DNA of 64,000 bases, taken from Choricystis sp. odSpoLacu1. Taxonomy: Eukaryota > Chlorophyta > Trebouxiophyceae. Below, in pieces: positions 43,180 through 54,079 of the stretch (the stretch's first letter is position 1; every line of letters begins with the position of its first letter). The position numbers and the translations under genes were made by a program. The stretch spans positions 248,001-312,000 of the forward strand of contig OY253655.1 of assembly GCA_958009055.1 (NCBI GenBank). The letters are read 5' to 3'. The notes beneath the pieces were generated by a model that ran no database searches, was not told where the DNA came from, and worked only from the letters and a program-made list of their open reading frames with translations.

Positions 43180-43837
43180 TGCACGTGGTTTCTGGTGGGT
43201 CCGCTGTGTTTTTCTGTGAAAACGAAGGCGACGCGTCGGCCGGGAAGCGATTGACAACAAACGACAAGCGGCGAGTTCCTCTCCTCTCTCTGCCTGGGGC
43301 CTGCCGCCTGCTTCCCCACACACACACGCCCACGCGCCAGGTGAGCACGCCACGCGCGTCCCTCCAATCTGTCGACCGCGACGGCGGGGAGTCCACCAAC
43401 CGCAACTCTTCCGACCTTTTCGTCCGCCCCCCCCATTCCGACCCTTTGCCGCTTTTCCGTCTCCCGCCCCACAGGCCCCTCCTCCACCGTCCCGACCCAC
43501 GCTCGATCTACCTGGAGGCTTGCGCAGCATAGTGGGGCTGCAACCGACGCACGCGCCGGCCTGAAAAAATGGTGAGACAAAAAGGAAGTCAAAGGGCCGC
43601 CGAACTTACCTCCCTTTTAACCACTGGCCTGGCGGCGTCAGGCGACGCTGCCACCACCAGCTGACCCGGAGGGCGCGTTGCTTGGCCACTGCGCGCACGT
43701 ATGGTGGCCGGGCTGGAACGCGAGCGGGGCGCGGGGCGGTTGGAGCGAGGTCGAATGCACCGCCCCGAAAAAAGGCCCCGCTTCCCTCCCCCCAAAAACC
43801 ATCCTCATCACACTCATCACACACACAGCCCCGCCTG
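43180..43837. other. Intergenic region, no gene supported
   Basis: 658 bases between the nucleoside hydrolase stop and the LRR gene start. Open frames here are antisense or lack codon structure. The region contains a short (CA)n block near 43318 and pyrimidine-rich DNA. A long leader or an unspliced 5' exon of the LRR gene is possible but not shown. Confidence 0.5.
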
Positions 43838-46297
43838 ATGCTGCCCCACCTCGTGCTGCTGGCGGTGCTGGCCCTGCTTGCGGGCCCCGCCACCTGCCGG
43901 GCGCCCGCCCCCGCCCCCTCGCCCCGGAACGCGACCAACGCAACCGCGCTCGACGCGCAGACCCGCTCCCTCCTCCTCCTCAAAGCCGCCATCGACCGCA
44001 ACGGCACCCTGACCGCGTGGACGCCCGACACGTCGCCCTGCACCTGGTACGGCGTGCGGTGCGACGCGGACGGCAATGTGACCGAGATCGCACTCCCTGG
44101 CTTAAAACTCGATGGCGAACTCCCGCTCGACGCCCGCGTGTGGGGCGGCCTCCAGTCGTTGCGCACGCTGGACCTGTCCAGCAACAAGTTGACGGGTTTT
44201 CTGCCGCCCCAACTCGACGCACTCAAAGAAGTGGAACAAGTCAACCTGCTGGGCAATGGCCTGCAAGGCCCCCTCCCCACCGGCCTGGGCGCCCTGCCCC
44301 GCCTGGAGAACGTCGTCCTCTCCCGCAACAACCTGACGGGCGCCCTGCCCGCCGACTGGGCCAACGCGACCGCGCTGCGCGTGGTGGACGTGTCGTCCAA
44401 CAAACTGTCGGGCGGCCTGCCCCCCGCGTGGTCTTCACTCTCACAACTGCGCCTGCTCAACGTGTCCAACAATGGGCTGAACGGTGGCGTGCCCACGGGA
44501 TGGCGCCCCCCGCCCGACGGCGCGGGCGGCATGGAGTCGCTCAAGGAGGTGGCGTTGGGCGGAAACACCGGCCTCTGCGAGACGGCCTCCAAAAAGGATG
44601 GCACGTTTGCGCCGCCCGACTTTTACAATGGGCCGTGCGCCCCCGCCGGCGAGGTGGCCCCCGTGGACCCGACCAAGCTAAAGCGGGAGCCGAGGCTGGT
44701 GTCCAACCAGGGGTCGAAAGCGGGGACTGACCCGGACGGACTGCGCCGCGCGGAGCAGGCGGAGAAGCCAGTGACCGTGGCTGTCGTGGCGCCACCCCCG
44801 GGTGTCGCCAACAAGAGTGAGGCCGTCATCTCCATCCTGCCGTCCAACTCGTCGCTGCCGCCTGGGGCGCAGCCCATCTTCAAGAATGGAAAAGCGACGG
44901 GGCGCAAGGCGGTGGCGCCCGGGCCCGCGCCCGCGCCGCCGCCGCCCGCCAAGAAGGAGGAGAAGAAGGTGGAGGAGAAGAAGGAGGAGAAGAAAGTGGA
45001 GGAGAAGGAGGAGAAGAACGTGGAGGAGAAGAAAGTGGAGGCGTCGCCGCCGCCGCCACCGCCACCGCCCAAGCCCACGCCGCCGCCGCCGCCGCCGCAA
45101 GCGGTCACCGTGGACCTGGGCCCCACTGTCACCCGGGACCAGGTGGCGGGGCGCGAAGCCGACGTCGCGGCCGCCCTGGCCAAGATCGCGGGCGTGCCGG
45201 CGGACGCGTTGGCGGTGTCGCTCGGGGGCGGCGCGCGGCGGCGCCGCGCGGCGGCGCGCCGGTTGATGCAGGAAGACGCTCCCTCGTCTACTCCACCCCC
45301 ACCACCTTCCTCACCCATCAAACTCACCGCCAACTTCACCGGTCCCGCCGCCGCCGCCGCCGCCAAGAGGCTGCGCGCGGCGCTCGCGTCCGGCGCGTTT
45401 GCAGACGCGCTGCGCTCCCTCGGCATCGACGTGCCGCTGCCCCGCCGCGCCCCCCTGGAACCCCACCGTGGAGGCAAGATCGCGGCCATCGTCATTGCGT
45501 GTGTGGCGGGTTTGGCCTTGCTGGCCGCACTCGCCGCGTTTGCGATTCGCGGCGTGCGCTGCGCCGCGTCGGCGCGCGCGGCAGACCGCACCCTCTACTC
45601 CCACAAAGCCAACCCCATTTTTGAGGGGGACACAGAGCGTGGTGGGCGCGGCGGCGGCCGCCGGGGCGACGACTATGAGGTGGTGCCTGGCGCTGCGGGG
45701 GGCGGCGCCAAGCGCGCGGTCGCTGCACCGACCGCCACCGCCAAGTCGGGCGGCGCGGGCGCTGCCTCGTCTAATGCGACCGCAGTGACGGCTGCTGCAG
45801 CGGCTGCTGCCGGTGCCGGCGCGTCTGCCTCCGCCGCGGCAGACGCGTCGCCCGCCGAAAAAACAGGCTGGTTTGGCCGCCGCAAAAAGGACGCCGCCGC
45901 AGACGACGCCACCGACTCGTTCCACTCGCCTGCTGCATCGCGGTCGGCCTCCTTCCGGTCGGCCCAGTCGGATGGCACGTTTGCCAGCGCGCGGTCTGAT
46001 GGTGTTGCCGATGCGCCCACCCGCAACCGCGCCAACCCCGCCGCCCGCGCGGCAGCCGCAGTCGAAGGCATGGTCACCGCCCCCCTGCGCGCGGCCACGC
46101 GGGGCCGGGCCCAAGAGCCAGGCCCCCGGTCGCGCCCGCTGGAGGCGGCCGACCTGGCTTCTGCCCAAGGCTCCCCCGTGGGGTCGCCCCCGCCCGATGA
46201 CCGCACCCGGCCCACGCTGGCGGCGAGGCTGGAGGCGGCGGCTGAGAGGCGGCGGGCGCGTCGGGCGGAGAGGGAGGCGGCGGATGGTGGGGTGTGA
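43838..46297 (+). CDS. LRR receptor-like membrane protein without kinase domain
   Basis: Intronless, 819 residues. A signal peptide (MLPHLVLLAVLALLAGPATC) precedes a plant-type LRRNT cap (LLLLKAAIDRNGTLTAW, CTWYGVRCDADGNV) and about five LRRs of the plant SGxIPxxL kind (LRTLDLSSNKLTGFLPPQL, LENVVLSRNNLTGALP, LRVVDVSSNKLSGGLPPAW). N-glycosylation sites are frequent. A linker with Lys/Glu repeats (KKEEKKVEEKKEEKK) flanked by poly-Pro follows, then a SEA-like part with RRRAAARRLMQED and one membrane helix (IAAIVIACVAGLALLAALAA). The roughly 240-residue cytosolic tail is Ala/Ser/Arg-rich with no kinase motifs. It is probably a surface receptor-like or wall-linked protein. Confidence 0.8.
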   Translation: MLPHLVLLAVLALLAGPATCRAPAPAPSPRNATNATALDAQTRSLLLLKAAIDRNGTLTAWTPDTSPCTWYGVRCDADGNVTEIALPGLKLDGELPLDARVWGGLQSLRTLDLSSNKLTGFLPPQLDALKEVEQVNLLGNGLQGPLPTGLGALPRLENVVLSRNNLTGALPADWANATALRVVDVSSNKLSGGLPPAWSSLSQLRLLNVSNNGLNGGVPTGWRPPPDGAGGMESLKEVALGGNTGLCETASKKDGTFAPPDFYNGPCAPAGEVAPVDPTKLKREPRLVSNQGSKAGTDPDGLRRAEQAEKPVTVAVVAPPPGVANKSEAVISILPSNSSLPPGAQPIFKNGKATGRKAVAPGPAPAPPPPAKKEEKKVEEKKEEKKVEEKEEKNVEEKKVEASPPPPPPPPKPTPPPPPPQAVTVDLGPTVTRDQVAGREADVAAALAKIAGVPADALAVSLGGGARRRRAAARRLMQEDAPSSTPPPPPSSPIKLTANFTGPAAAAAAKRLRAALASGAFADALRSLGIDVPLPRRAPLEPHRGGKIAAIVIACVAGLALLAALAAFAIRGVRCAASARAADRTLYSHKANPIFEGDTERGGRGGGRRGDDYEVVPGAAGGGAKRAVAAPTATAKSGGAGAASSNATAVTAAAAAAAGAGASASAAADASPAEKTGWFGRRKKDAAADDATDSFHSPAASRSASFRSAQSDGTFASARSDGVADAPTRNRANPAARAAAAVEGMVTAPLRAATRGRAQEPGPRSRPLEAADLASAQGSPVGSPPPDDRTRPTLAARLEAAAERRRARRAEREAADGGV

Positions 46298-46455
46298 AGA
46301 GGGAAAAGACAGTTTGCTTGGTTTTTCATTTCATTTTTTTGTGTTCTATGTTTGGTGGAGGCCCCTCAAGAGGGTTGTGTGATCTTTATTCTTTTATTGT
46401 GAGTTGTTGGTGGGGTGTGGGGGGGCAGCGCCGTGATGTTTGAGGTTCAAAAAAG

Positions 46456-46480
46456 ATTTTTAACGTTGAACGTTAAAAAT
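46456..46480. promoter_or_regulatory. AT-rich perfect inverted repeat upstream of D-lactate dehydrogenase
   Basis: ATTTTTAACGTT, one spacer base G, then its exact complement AACGTTAAAAAT. It stands out as AT-rich in a GC-rich genome and lies about 205 bases before the ATG of the D-lactate dehydrogenase gene and 160 bases after the LRR gene stop. It may be a dimeric-factor site or a hairpin; the role is inferred. Confidence 0.5.
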
Positions 46481-46685
46481 TTTAACCGGCGCGTGGTGCC
46501 CCATCGACCCATTTTTGCTTCCTTTTTTTCTCTTTCCCGTCCCCCGCCCGCACGGCTCTGTCGCCTGCGCCTCTGCTGGTGCCGTCACACAGGGTGCCAC
46601 TGCACACGCTCGCGCTCTCCATCGCCCCCCGCTCCACCCCCCGCTCCATCGCCCACCCGCCGCCCAGCCTCTGTCGCGTCCACTG

Positions 46686-47798
46686 ATGCCGCCGCCGTGT
46701 TTCACGACCCGGCTGCCCCGCCGCCTGAACCGCCGCCCCGCCCAGCAGCGCACGGTGGTCGTTGCAGCTGCTGCTAAGCCCCCCAACATCTGCGTGTTCA
46801 GCGCCAAGCCTTATGTTCACTCATTTTTGGAAGCGCCACTCGATGCCGCGTTCCCCGGCGCCGCCTCCTACACCGCCGCCCGGCTGGCCCCTGAAACCGC
46901 CAAACTGGCTGCTGGAGCGTCGGTGGCCTCCATCTTTGTGAATGACGACGCTTCAGCGGCCTCCCTTCAAGGCCTGGCGGACGCTGGCGTGACTCACATT
47001 TCGCTGCGCTGCGCCGGTTTCGACAACGTCGACCTCTCAGCCGCCGCGGAACTCGGCATGACGGTTACGAGGGTCCCGACGTACTCGCCCCGGAGCGTTG
47101 CCGAACACGGCCTAGCGTTGGCCATGACTCTGCTGCGGTCAACCCACCGCGCGTACGCTCGCCTGCGCGAATACAATTTTGAGCTGTCGGGCATCGTCGG
47201 CAGCCAACTGTTTGGCAAGACGGTCGGCATCATTGGCACGGGCGCGATTGGCAGTGCCGCCTGCCAGATATACAAAGGATTGGGGTGCCGCGTGCTGGCG
47301 TTCGACATTCGACCCAACCCGGACGCCCGGTCGTACGCGGCCTTTGTGCCCCTGGACGAACTGCTCGCCGAATCAGACATCGTCTCCCTCCATGTCCCTT
47401 TGTTGCCGTCAACCAAACATATGATAAACGCGGACAGCCTGGCCAAAATGAAGCACGGCGCCATCTTGATCAACGTGTCGCGCGGCGGCCTCGTCGACAC
47501 CGCTGCCGTCGTCGACAGCTTGCAGTGCGGCCGCCTGGGTGGCCTCGGCCTGGACGTCTATGAGCGTGAAGGCCGCCTGTTCTTCAACGACCTCGGCGAA
47601 ATTGAGCCGGCAGCCCGCGTGCACTTGTGGGACCCGACGCTCGCCCTCCTCATGTCCTTCTCCAACACCATCGTCACCCCGCACTGCGCCTTTCTGACCA
47701 AAGAAGCGTTGGCCGAGATCGCGGCCACCGTGGTGGGCAACGTGAGGGTGGTGGCGGCGGGGGAGGTGTGCGATAACGTGGTGGTGGCACAGAAGTGA
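46686..47798 (+). CDS. D-lactate dehydrogenase, bacterial LdhA type, with organelle leader
   Basis: Intronless, 370 residues. The first 35 residues form a basic leader (MPPPCFTTRLPRRLNRRPAQ then TVVVAAAAKP), suggesting plastid or mitochondrial import. The catalytic protein matches fermentative bacterial LdhA: NICVFSAKPY, SIFVNDDASAASL, ISLRCAGFDNVDLSAAAELG, RVPTYSPRSVAEHGLALAMT, the NAD site GKTVGIIGTGAIG, catalytic Arg in NVSRGGLVDT, Glu in GLGLDVYEREGRLFF and His in VTPHCAFLTKEAL. It reduces pyruvate to D-lactate with NADH, consistent with dark or anoxic fermentation in algae. The conserved Arg of RVP is coded by AGG, showing that AGG means Arg here. Confidence 0.93.
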   Translation: MPPPCFTTRLPRRLNRRPAQQRTVVVAAAAKPPNICVFSAKPYVHSFLEAPLDAAFPGAASYTAARLAPETAKLAAGASVASIFVNDDASAASLQGLADAGVTHISLRCAGFDNVDLSAAAELGMTVTRVPTYSPRSVAEHGLALAMTLLRSTHRAYARLREYNFELSGIVGSQLFGKTVGIIGTGAIGSAACQIYKGLGCRVLAFDIRPNPDARSYAAFVPLDELLAESDIVSLHVPLLPSTKHMINADSLAKMKHGAILINVSRGGLVDTAAVVDSLQCGRLGGLGLDVYEREGRLFFNDLGEIEPAARVHLWDPTLALLMSFSNTIVTPHCAFLTKEALAEIAATVVGNVRVVAAGEVCDNVVVAQK

Positions 47799-47835
47799 GG
47801 CGAGGTTTTTGTTTTCGCGTGCACAACCCTCGCAC

Positions 47836-48575
47836 ATGTGGCGACCTCCCGCCCCCCACCGCCCCCCTCCCGCGGCGGGCGGCCGCACACGCACGCTCGC
47901 ACATGCACCACCATCCTCCACACGCCATCGCGACTGCCGCACCGCCGTCTCCCGCCGCCCGCCCGACGCCGCGGCCGTCGCGGCCGCGGCCAGAGTCCTG
48001 GGCGTCCAACCCGACGCGCCCCTCGCCGCCGTCCGCACCGCCTGGCGGGACGCCATCGCGGCCGCCCACCCGGACGCAGGCGGCACGGATGAAGCCCACG
48101 CGGCCGCGATCAACGTGGCGTATGAGACGCTGGCAGCGGCGCGCGGCAGCGCGCGTGGCAGCGCAGCCGCGGCAAGGTCAGACGGAGAGGATGACGCCGA
48201 CCCATTTGCGCCCTCGAGAGAGGAACCAACAACCCCTTTCATCGACCCCTTTCAGTGCGGCATCGACCCGCTGCGGTGGCGTGAGCTCCAAGCGCTCGCG
48301 CGCGCGCGCGCCCCGATCCCTTTGACCCCGCCGCCGCCCTGCGCGACTGCGGCGTCGTCCCCCCCCCAGGTGCGGCAGCCATGGTGACAGCTGCCCAGGC
48401 GGCCGTCATGGATGCCGAACTGGCGGCCTGGGAGGCGGGCGTGATGGCGAGCGGGTGCCTGGCCGCTGAGATCGGGGCGGCGCGCGTGGGGGCGTTGATG
48501 GCGCGCGCGCGGTCGGCGAATGCAGCGTGGGCCAGGGACAGGAGGAGGTGGTGGTTGAGAGGGTTGTTTTTGTAG
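47836..48575 (+). CDS. J-domain protein, one frame break
   Basis: A single exon of about 246 residues. After a basic leader (MWRPPAPHRPPPAAGGR and following Arg-rich part) comes a J domain: AARVLGVQPDAPLAAVRTAW with the HPD tripeptide in AIAAAHPDAGGTDEAH and INVAYETLAAARG. Such proteins stimulate Hsp70 ATPases; the leader suggests an organelle. The frame breaks in the GC-repeat/C4 stretch around 48293-48314 (one missing base or one extra GC unit); beyond it a consistent frame continues PDPFDPAAALRDCGVV to AARVGALMARARSANAAWAR and a Trp-rich end. Without correction it would stop at 48387. Only 69 bases separate its stop from the convergent DMXL gene. Confidence 0.72.
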
Positions 48576-48645
48576 GGAGGAGGCTTGGTTGTTTCGTTGT
48601 GTTTTTTCTGTGCAACAGAGACATAAAAAAAAAAATCATTCACCA

Positions 48646-51600
48646 TCACGCCTCCCGCCACGCCCGCACCACGCCGTCCAGCGAGCACGCCGCCACGCCG
48701 TCCGCGCACAGCGTAACGCCGGTGATGGGGGCGGCGGTGGTGGTGGACCGGGCGCTGGCGCCGACGAGGCCGGCCAGCCAGCCGGAGACGCCAGACGGCG
48801 GGGTGGCCGCGCCACTCCGCTGCTCCGGGCCCAGCCGCTGCAGCAGGGCGCCGTCCCCGCCCGACAGCACGCGCACGCCGCCTCCACGGTCACCCACGAC
48901 GACGACGGCGCCGTGGGCGCCCGCTACGCCGGCCGCGGCGCAGGTGACGCCTGGGTCTGAGGAGGCGGGCGTGCCGCCGCCGCTGCCGCCGCTGCCGCCG
49001 CCGCGCTCGGCGCGCCACGCGACAGCACGTGTCGTGCAGCGGCCGCCACCCAGGGCGCGCAGGTCAACAGCGGCCAGGCCTCCCGTTTCATCGCCCACCA
49101 CCAGGGCGCGGCCACCCGGGAGGGAGGCGAGGGAGGTGACGAGGGGGCCGCCCCCCGCGGCCGCGCGCGCCGACGGGCCGGCGTCGGGCGGGGCGCGCGC
49201 GTCCCACAGAGCGACGGAGCCTGCAGCATCGGCGCCCCCCACGGCCACGAGGGAAGATGACGCCCCGATCCAGGCCAGGGTGGCGCCGCGGGAGGCGAGG
49301 CCGCGCGCCGCCCACGCCGCCCGGCCGAGGGCGCCCGTGGGCGAGCCGGCAGACCGCGGCGCGTCGAGTGACCACAGGGCGAGTCCTCCCAGCGCCCCCA
49401 GCGCGGCAGCGCGCTCGCCACACCTGGAGAAAGCAGCGGCTTGGGGCACGCCCCAGGCGGCGGCCGCAGACGTCGCGTCCGCGTGCCAGGCGGCGGCGGG
49501 GGCTGCGAAAAGGGACGCGTCGGCAGCAGCGGAATCGGCGCCCGCGCCGTCGGCGGGCGTCAGCGGTGTGTACGCCGCCAGCGCGGCTCGCCGCCCAAAC
49601 TGGAACAGCAGTACTTCGCCCCCGGGTGCACCCGCCAGCAGCAGGGGGCGGAACGGGTGGGCGCCCAGCGCGACGCAGCCGGCCAGGTCGGAGGCTGCAG
49701 CGGCAACGCGCGGCAGGGAGTGTGGTGGCGGGGCAGCCGCATGCTCTCCCACCTGCACTCCACCCCACCCATCGCCTTCGTACGAGTCCAGGGCTTCCCC
49801 CAGGGCGGCGGTGAAGGCGGCGTCTGAGAGAGAACGGCGGCGGCGGGGGGAGAGGCCGGCGGCGTCGGGTGTGCCGTCGGCCGCGGCGTCGGCCTCGGCC
49901 CACTCGAGCCAGACAACCCCTCGCCCCGCGGTCGCCACCGCCACCGCGCGCGGCGCGTCCACCGCGCCGCCCGCCGCGCTGGCGATGGCGTGCAGTCTGT
50001 CGCCGGGCAGGCGGATGAGGGTGGTGGGAGGGCCAAAGGGGAGCCCAGGGGGCGGCGCGCGCGGCGCGGGTGCGCGTGCGCGGCGCGCGGCAAGCGCCGG
50101 GCGCGCCGCAGACCGCAGCGCGGCATCCGCGTCGGCGGCTGCGGCAGCAGCTGCGGCAGCAGCTGAGTGAGCTGCTGCTGATGCTGCTTGGGTCTGGGCC
50201 AAGGCGCTGGCAGCCGCGTTGGCCACAGTCGGCAGCGACGCGCGCACGACGGCCTGTGTCGCCGCGTCTGCGGCCGCGACGGCGGCGCCAGCGACCGCCA
50301 CGGCTGTTTCAGCGCCCCCTGCTGCCGCAACAGCAGCTTCAGCGGCTTCTGCAGCCAGCAAGGGAGCTGTGGACGCGGCCGCGGTGGCCGCGATGGACGC
50401 GAGGGCGGCAAAACTGGCGGCGGTCGGTGGCGCCGCGCCCGCGCGGACGAGCGCTGGGAGGAGAGGCAGTGAGGCCGCAGGGGGAGGGGCAGCGCCGTCA
50501 CCCTCACCCACACCCTCGACCAACCACAGCAACGCGTCCAGCGCGCCCTGTGCATCCCCCGCCGCCGCGCGCAGGGCGGCCGCCCGCCAGGGCGCCCGGT
50601 CTGCGCCCGCGCGCACGGCCGCGTCTGCGCGTGCCGACGCGGCTGTGGCGGTGCCGCCACCTGCCACCGCCGCCACCAGGGCCGCGAGCTGGGGGTCGCC
50701 CGCTTCGGAGGCGCACACAGCGACAGCGTCATCTGCACACCCCGCCAGCAGGAAGCAGGCGGCCGCGAGGCCAAAGCGGCGGGCGGCTTTCGCCGCGTAC
50801 GCGTTTTTCAACGCGGCGCCACGGCCGGTGTCCGCCCCAAAATCACGCCTCCCAAAAAAGCCGGCCAGGCGGGCGTCGCCCCCGTTCTTCAGCAACGTGG
50901 CCAGCAGGGGGGCGCGCCCCATGGCCACGTACAGCAGGGCGGCGTCTGTGGGGTCTCGGCGGGCGGCAAACTGGGCTTTGGCGAGCGCGTCGGCGGCGGC
51001 ACGCGCGGCCGCTGCGTCGCGGGACAGCCACCACCCCGCCCCCGCCGCGCGGAGGGGGGCCCAGGGCGTGTTCAAGAACCCGGTGCCAGGGTCTCGGTCC
51101 ATGGACGAGGAGGGTGGGGGGGTGGGGGGGGGGCAGCGCGGCTGAGAGCGCGGACGCGAGGGCGGCCGGCGTCGCTGACAGGCACCCCCAGATGGCGGCC
51201 GCGGGGGCGTCTAGCTGGGGGGTGGCTGGGGAGAGAGAAGATTTTGCATCCCCCAAAGCCGCTGTTGGCGCCTGCAGCATCTTCCCTGTGCGGGCCAGGT
51301 GCAGCGCGGCCGCGCGCGCTGCGTCGGCCGCGCGCGGCGGCGGCGCGGCCGCGCGCCCTGCCGTGGCTGCCGCCGCCGCCAGCACGCACGCCCGCGCCGC
51401 GCCATCCAGGCCTGCCGCGCCCGCGCCATCCACTGCTAATGACGGCGCCAGAGCTGCCACGTCGGCCGCGGACGGGGCGTCGAGGCGAGTGGCGCGGCGC
51501 GCGGCGAGCGCGCGCGCGGACGACTGGGGCAGCGTGTCCTCATCAACCCCATCAGCCGGGGCGGACGCCAGGTCGCTGAGGGTGGCCACGTCTGCTGGTG

Positions 51601-53868
51601 TCAACGGCGTGAAGTCGGCGGGCTCGAGGCCGGTGGCCAGGGCGAGGGAGGGTGGCAGTGTGGTGGCTGTGGTGGCGGCAGGCGCAGCCACAGCCTGATC
51701 TGCCGCTGGCGCCTGCTGCGGCGCCCCCATGCCAAACGCGGCCAAGTCCAGCATGCCAGTGTCGGTGTCGGCCCGTGGTGGTGGCGGCGGCGGCGGGGGT
51801 GCCAGGCCAAAGGCGGCCAGGTCGAGCGCGCCGCTGTGGATGGCTGACGACTGCGGCGGCGGCGGGGGCGGGGGCGCCAGGCCAAACGCCGCCAAGTCCA
51901 GGGCGCAGCTGTCGGTGGCAGATAGTTGCTGGTGTGCAGGTGGCTGCTGTGGCAGCACGTGAGCCGGCCGGGCGCTGGATGACACGGCGCCACGGCGCAG
52001 TGCGTCTCCCCAGTCAGCGGCGCGGCGGCACGCGGCGCCGCTGTCGCCATCGTCGCCGTCGCCGCGGGCGGCGCGCAGGGCAGCCCGCAACGCGCCCACA
52101 GCTGCGTCGGCCCTCCCAGCCGCCAGCAAGGCGCGCAGAGGGGCGGAATGCCAGCGCGGCGGTGGCGGGGGCGGCGGCGCGGGCGGCGGCGGCGCGGGGG
52201 TCGCTGCGGCAGCGTCCGCCACAGCCGCCCCACCCACACACACCCGCCCTTCATCCTGGGCGGGCAGGTCGCGGGGTGGGGGCGGTCCCCGCGTGCCAGC
52301 CGCCGCTGTGAGTCGCAGCGGGGGCAGGGCGACGTCCCCGGCAGCGACATCCACCCGCGCCCACCCGATCAAGCCGCCGCCGCCCACCGCGCACACGCGC
52401 ACGCTCGGCGGCCCACCATCCAGCACCACGGACGCGGCGAGAGTGGTGGATGGGGGTGGTGAGAGGCCGCCACCAACCCCCTCGCCTCCTGCCGCCAGGG
52501 GCAGGGCCGCCGTCGCCGCGTGCCCCCACAGCGCGCCGCGCGGTCCAAGGGACGGGCGCCCGTCGTCGCCGCCGACGCCCGGGCGGGGGACGATGATGGA
52601 GTCGACGCCGTCCACCGCCCACAGGGAGACAGCAGGTGGTGGTGTGTGGCCGTCTGCCACGTCGGCGACAGCCAGCCACACAACGTCGTCAGCTCCCGGC
52701 GGCCACCGCCCGTCGGGCGGGGGCAGCGGCGCCACCCAGGCCGCCGCCACCGGGGTCCGCGCCGGCGACGACGGCAATAGCTGAGGCGGGGGCGAGAGCA
52801 GCAGGGCGACACACATGTGGACGCCGCCCGCGCCGGCAAGAGCGACCTCAACCCACACGCGCGCGGCGCCATCAGCCGCGAGCGTGGCGAGCGCGCGCCG
52901 CGCACTGGCGTCGGACGACGCCGGCGGCGACGAGGGAGGAAGCGGAGCCCACGCCAGGCTGAGCACGGGGGCGGGGTGGCGCAGGGGCTCGGGGGAAGGG
53001 GTCGGCCCCGCAGGGGGCGGCAGCGGCGTGGGCGCTGCGGCAGGCGCGGGCGCGGGTTTGTTTTCACTTCCGCTCAGTTTGTCCAGCAGCTTCCTCGTCT
53101 CCTCACCCAGGCCGTCGCCATCGTCGACAGTGGTTTTGCGACGTGTCGGATCTGCTGGCGCCGCCGCGGCGTCCTGGGTCGGCGGCCACCACACGGTCGC
53201 AGTCTTGGAGGCGGCGGGCGCGGTCGCGGCGGGCGACCGCGCGTCGGCCCCCGCCGCCAGCAGCGCGACAGGTGCATCTGCCGTCGCCGTCCAGGCGGGG
53301 GTCAGCTGATCATTGTGCAGCGTGAGGCAGGCCAGGTGGGAGCCGGACGCCACCAACAGAGCGTCTCCGTGCGGCGTGAGCGCGAGCGCGGTCGGTGGCG
53401 GCGCCGCCACCGCCGCGTCGCCGGCCGCCGGCGTCGCGCCACGCGCCACCACGTCCAGCACTCCCGCCCCACTGCGTCCCGCCCCATCATCCACCGGCCC
53501 CAGCACGGCCGCCAGGTGGCGGCGGGCGGACAGCAGGGTGAGCGCGCCGACCGGGGACACAGTCGCGGCGAGCGCGGCGCCGTCAGCGTCTGCAAACGCC
53601 ACCAGGGCCACGCCGCCCGGCAGGATCGCACTAGCGGGCGGGAGGCGGGGTCGTGTGGTGGTGTGTGATGGGGACTGTGTGTTGTGTGGGTGGGGTTGGG
53701 AGGGGGTGAACGCATCAATCAAACAAAAGAACGGCCCTCCCTCCCCTCCCACATACGCACCGTCACACCCTCCAGGACCACTCGCTCGTCCGCGCCATAC
53801 ACCACGCACTGCGCCTCCGGCAGCTCGGGTAGCCACAGCGGCACTGGGGGCGCGGTCGGGCGCGGCAT
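48646..53868 (-). CDS. DMXL/Rav1-like (rabconnectin-3) WD-repeat protein, RAVE complex, one frame break
   Basis: Exon 1 (53868-53761) and exon 2 (53674-48646) give about 1711 residues when one base is removed from the G10 run at 51124-51133. The N-terminal half is a weak WD-repeat array (TALALTPHGDALLVASGSHL, PVLSLAWAPLPPSSPP, RALATLAADGAARVWVEVAL). The middle has the Rav1/DMXL helical core: RDPTDAALLYVAMGRAPLL, GFFGRRDFGADTG, AALKNAYAAKAARRFGLAA and CFLLAGCADDAVAV. The C-terminus has a second set of WD repeats ending GVTLCADGVAACSLDGVVRAW. RAVE assembles the V-ATPase. A poly-Pro region with three LDLAAFG motifs lies between the domains. The splice site of exon 1 is the likeliest of several. 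Confidence 0.78.
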
Positions 53869-54079
53869 TGGGATGGATTGAGAAGTGTCTGGGCTCTTCT
53901 TGCACCCCCCTCCCCGCCGCCAGCTCGCAGCAATGGCGGGGAGTCTGTGGGAGGAGGGCGTTCCCACAGAGGGGGAGGCTGTGCGGGCGAGAGGGCACGA
54001 GAAAGTGGAGAAAAAGAGTGGTGCTTTCTTTCTTCAGAAACATACTTCTCTAAAACAAACAAACGAACCCCCTCTCTCT

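Noticed and set aside
43606..44604. 332-residue open frame on the minus strand
   Set aside because: Shadow of the LRR gene, read antisense across its repeats.
48381..48575. Separate small gene starting MVTAAQAAVMDAELAAW
   Set aside because: The frame continues upstream without a break into the J-domain gene once a GC-repeat/C-run indel is allowed, so it is treated as the C-terminus of that protein.
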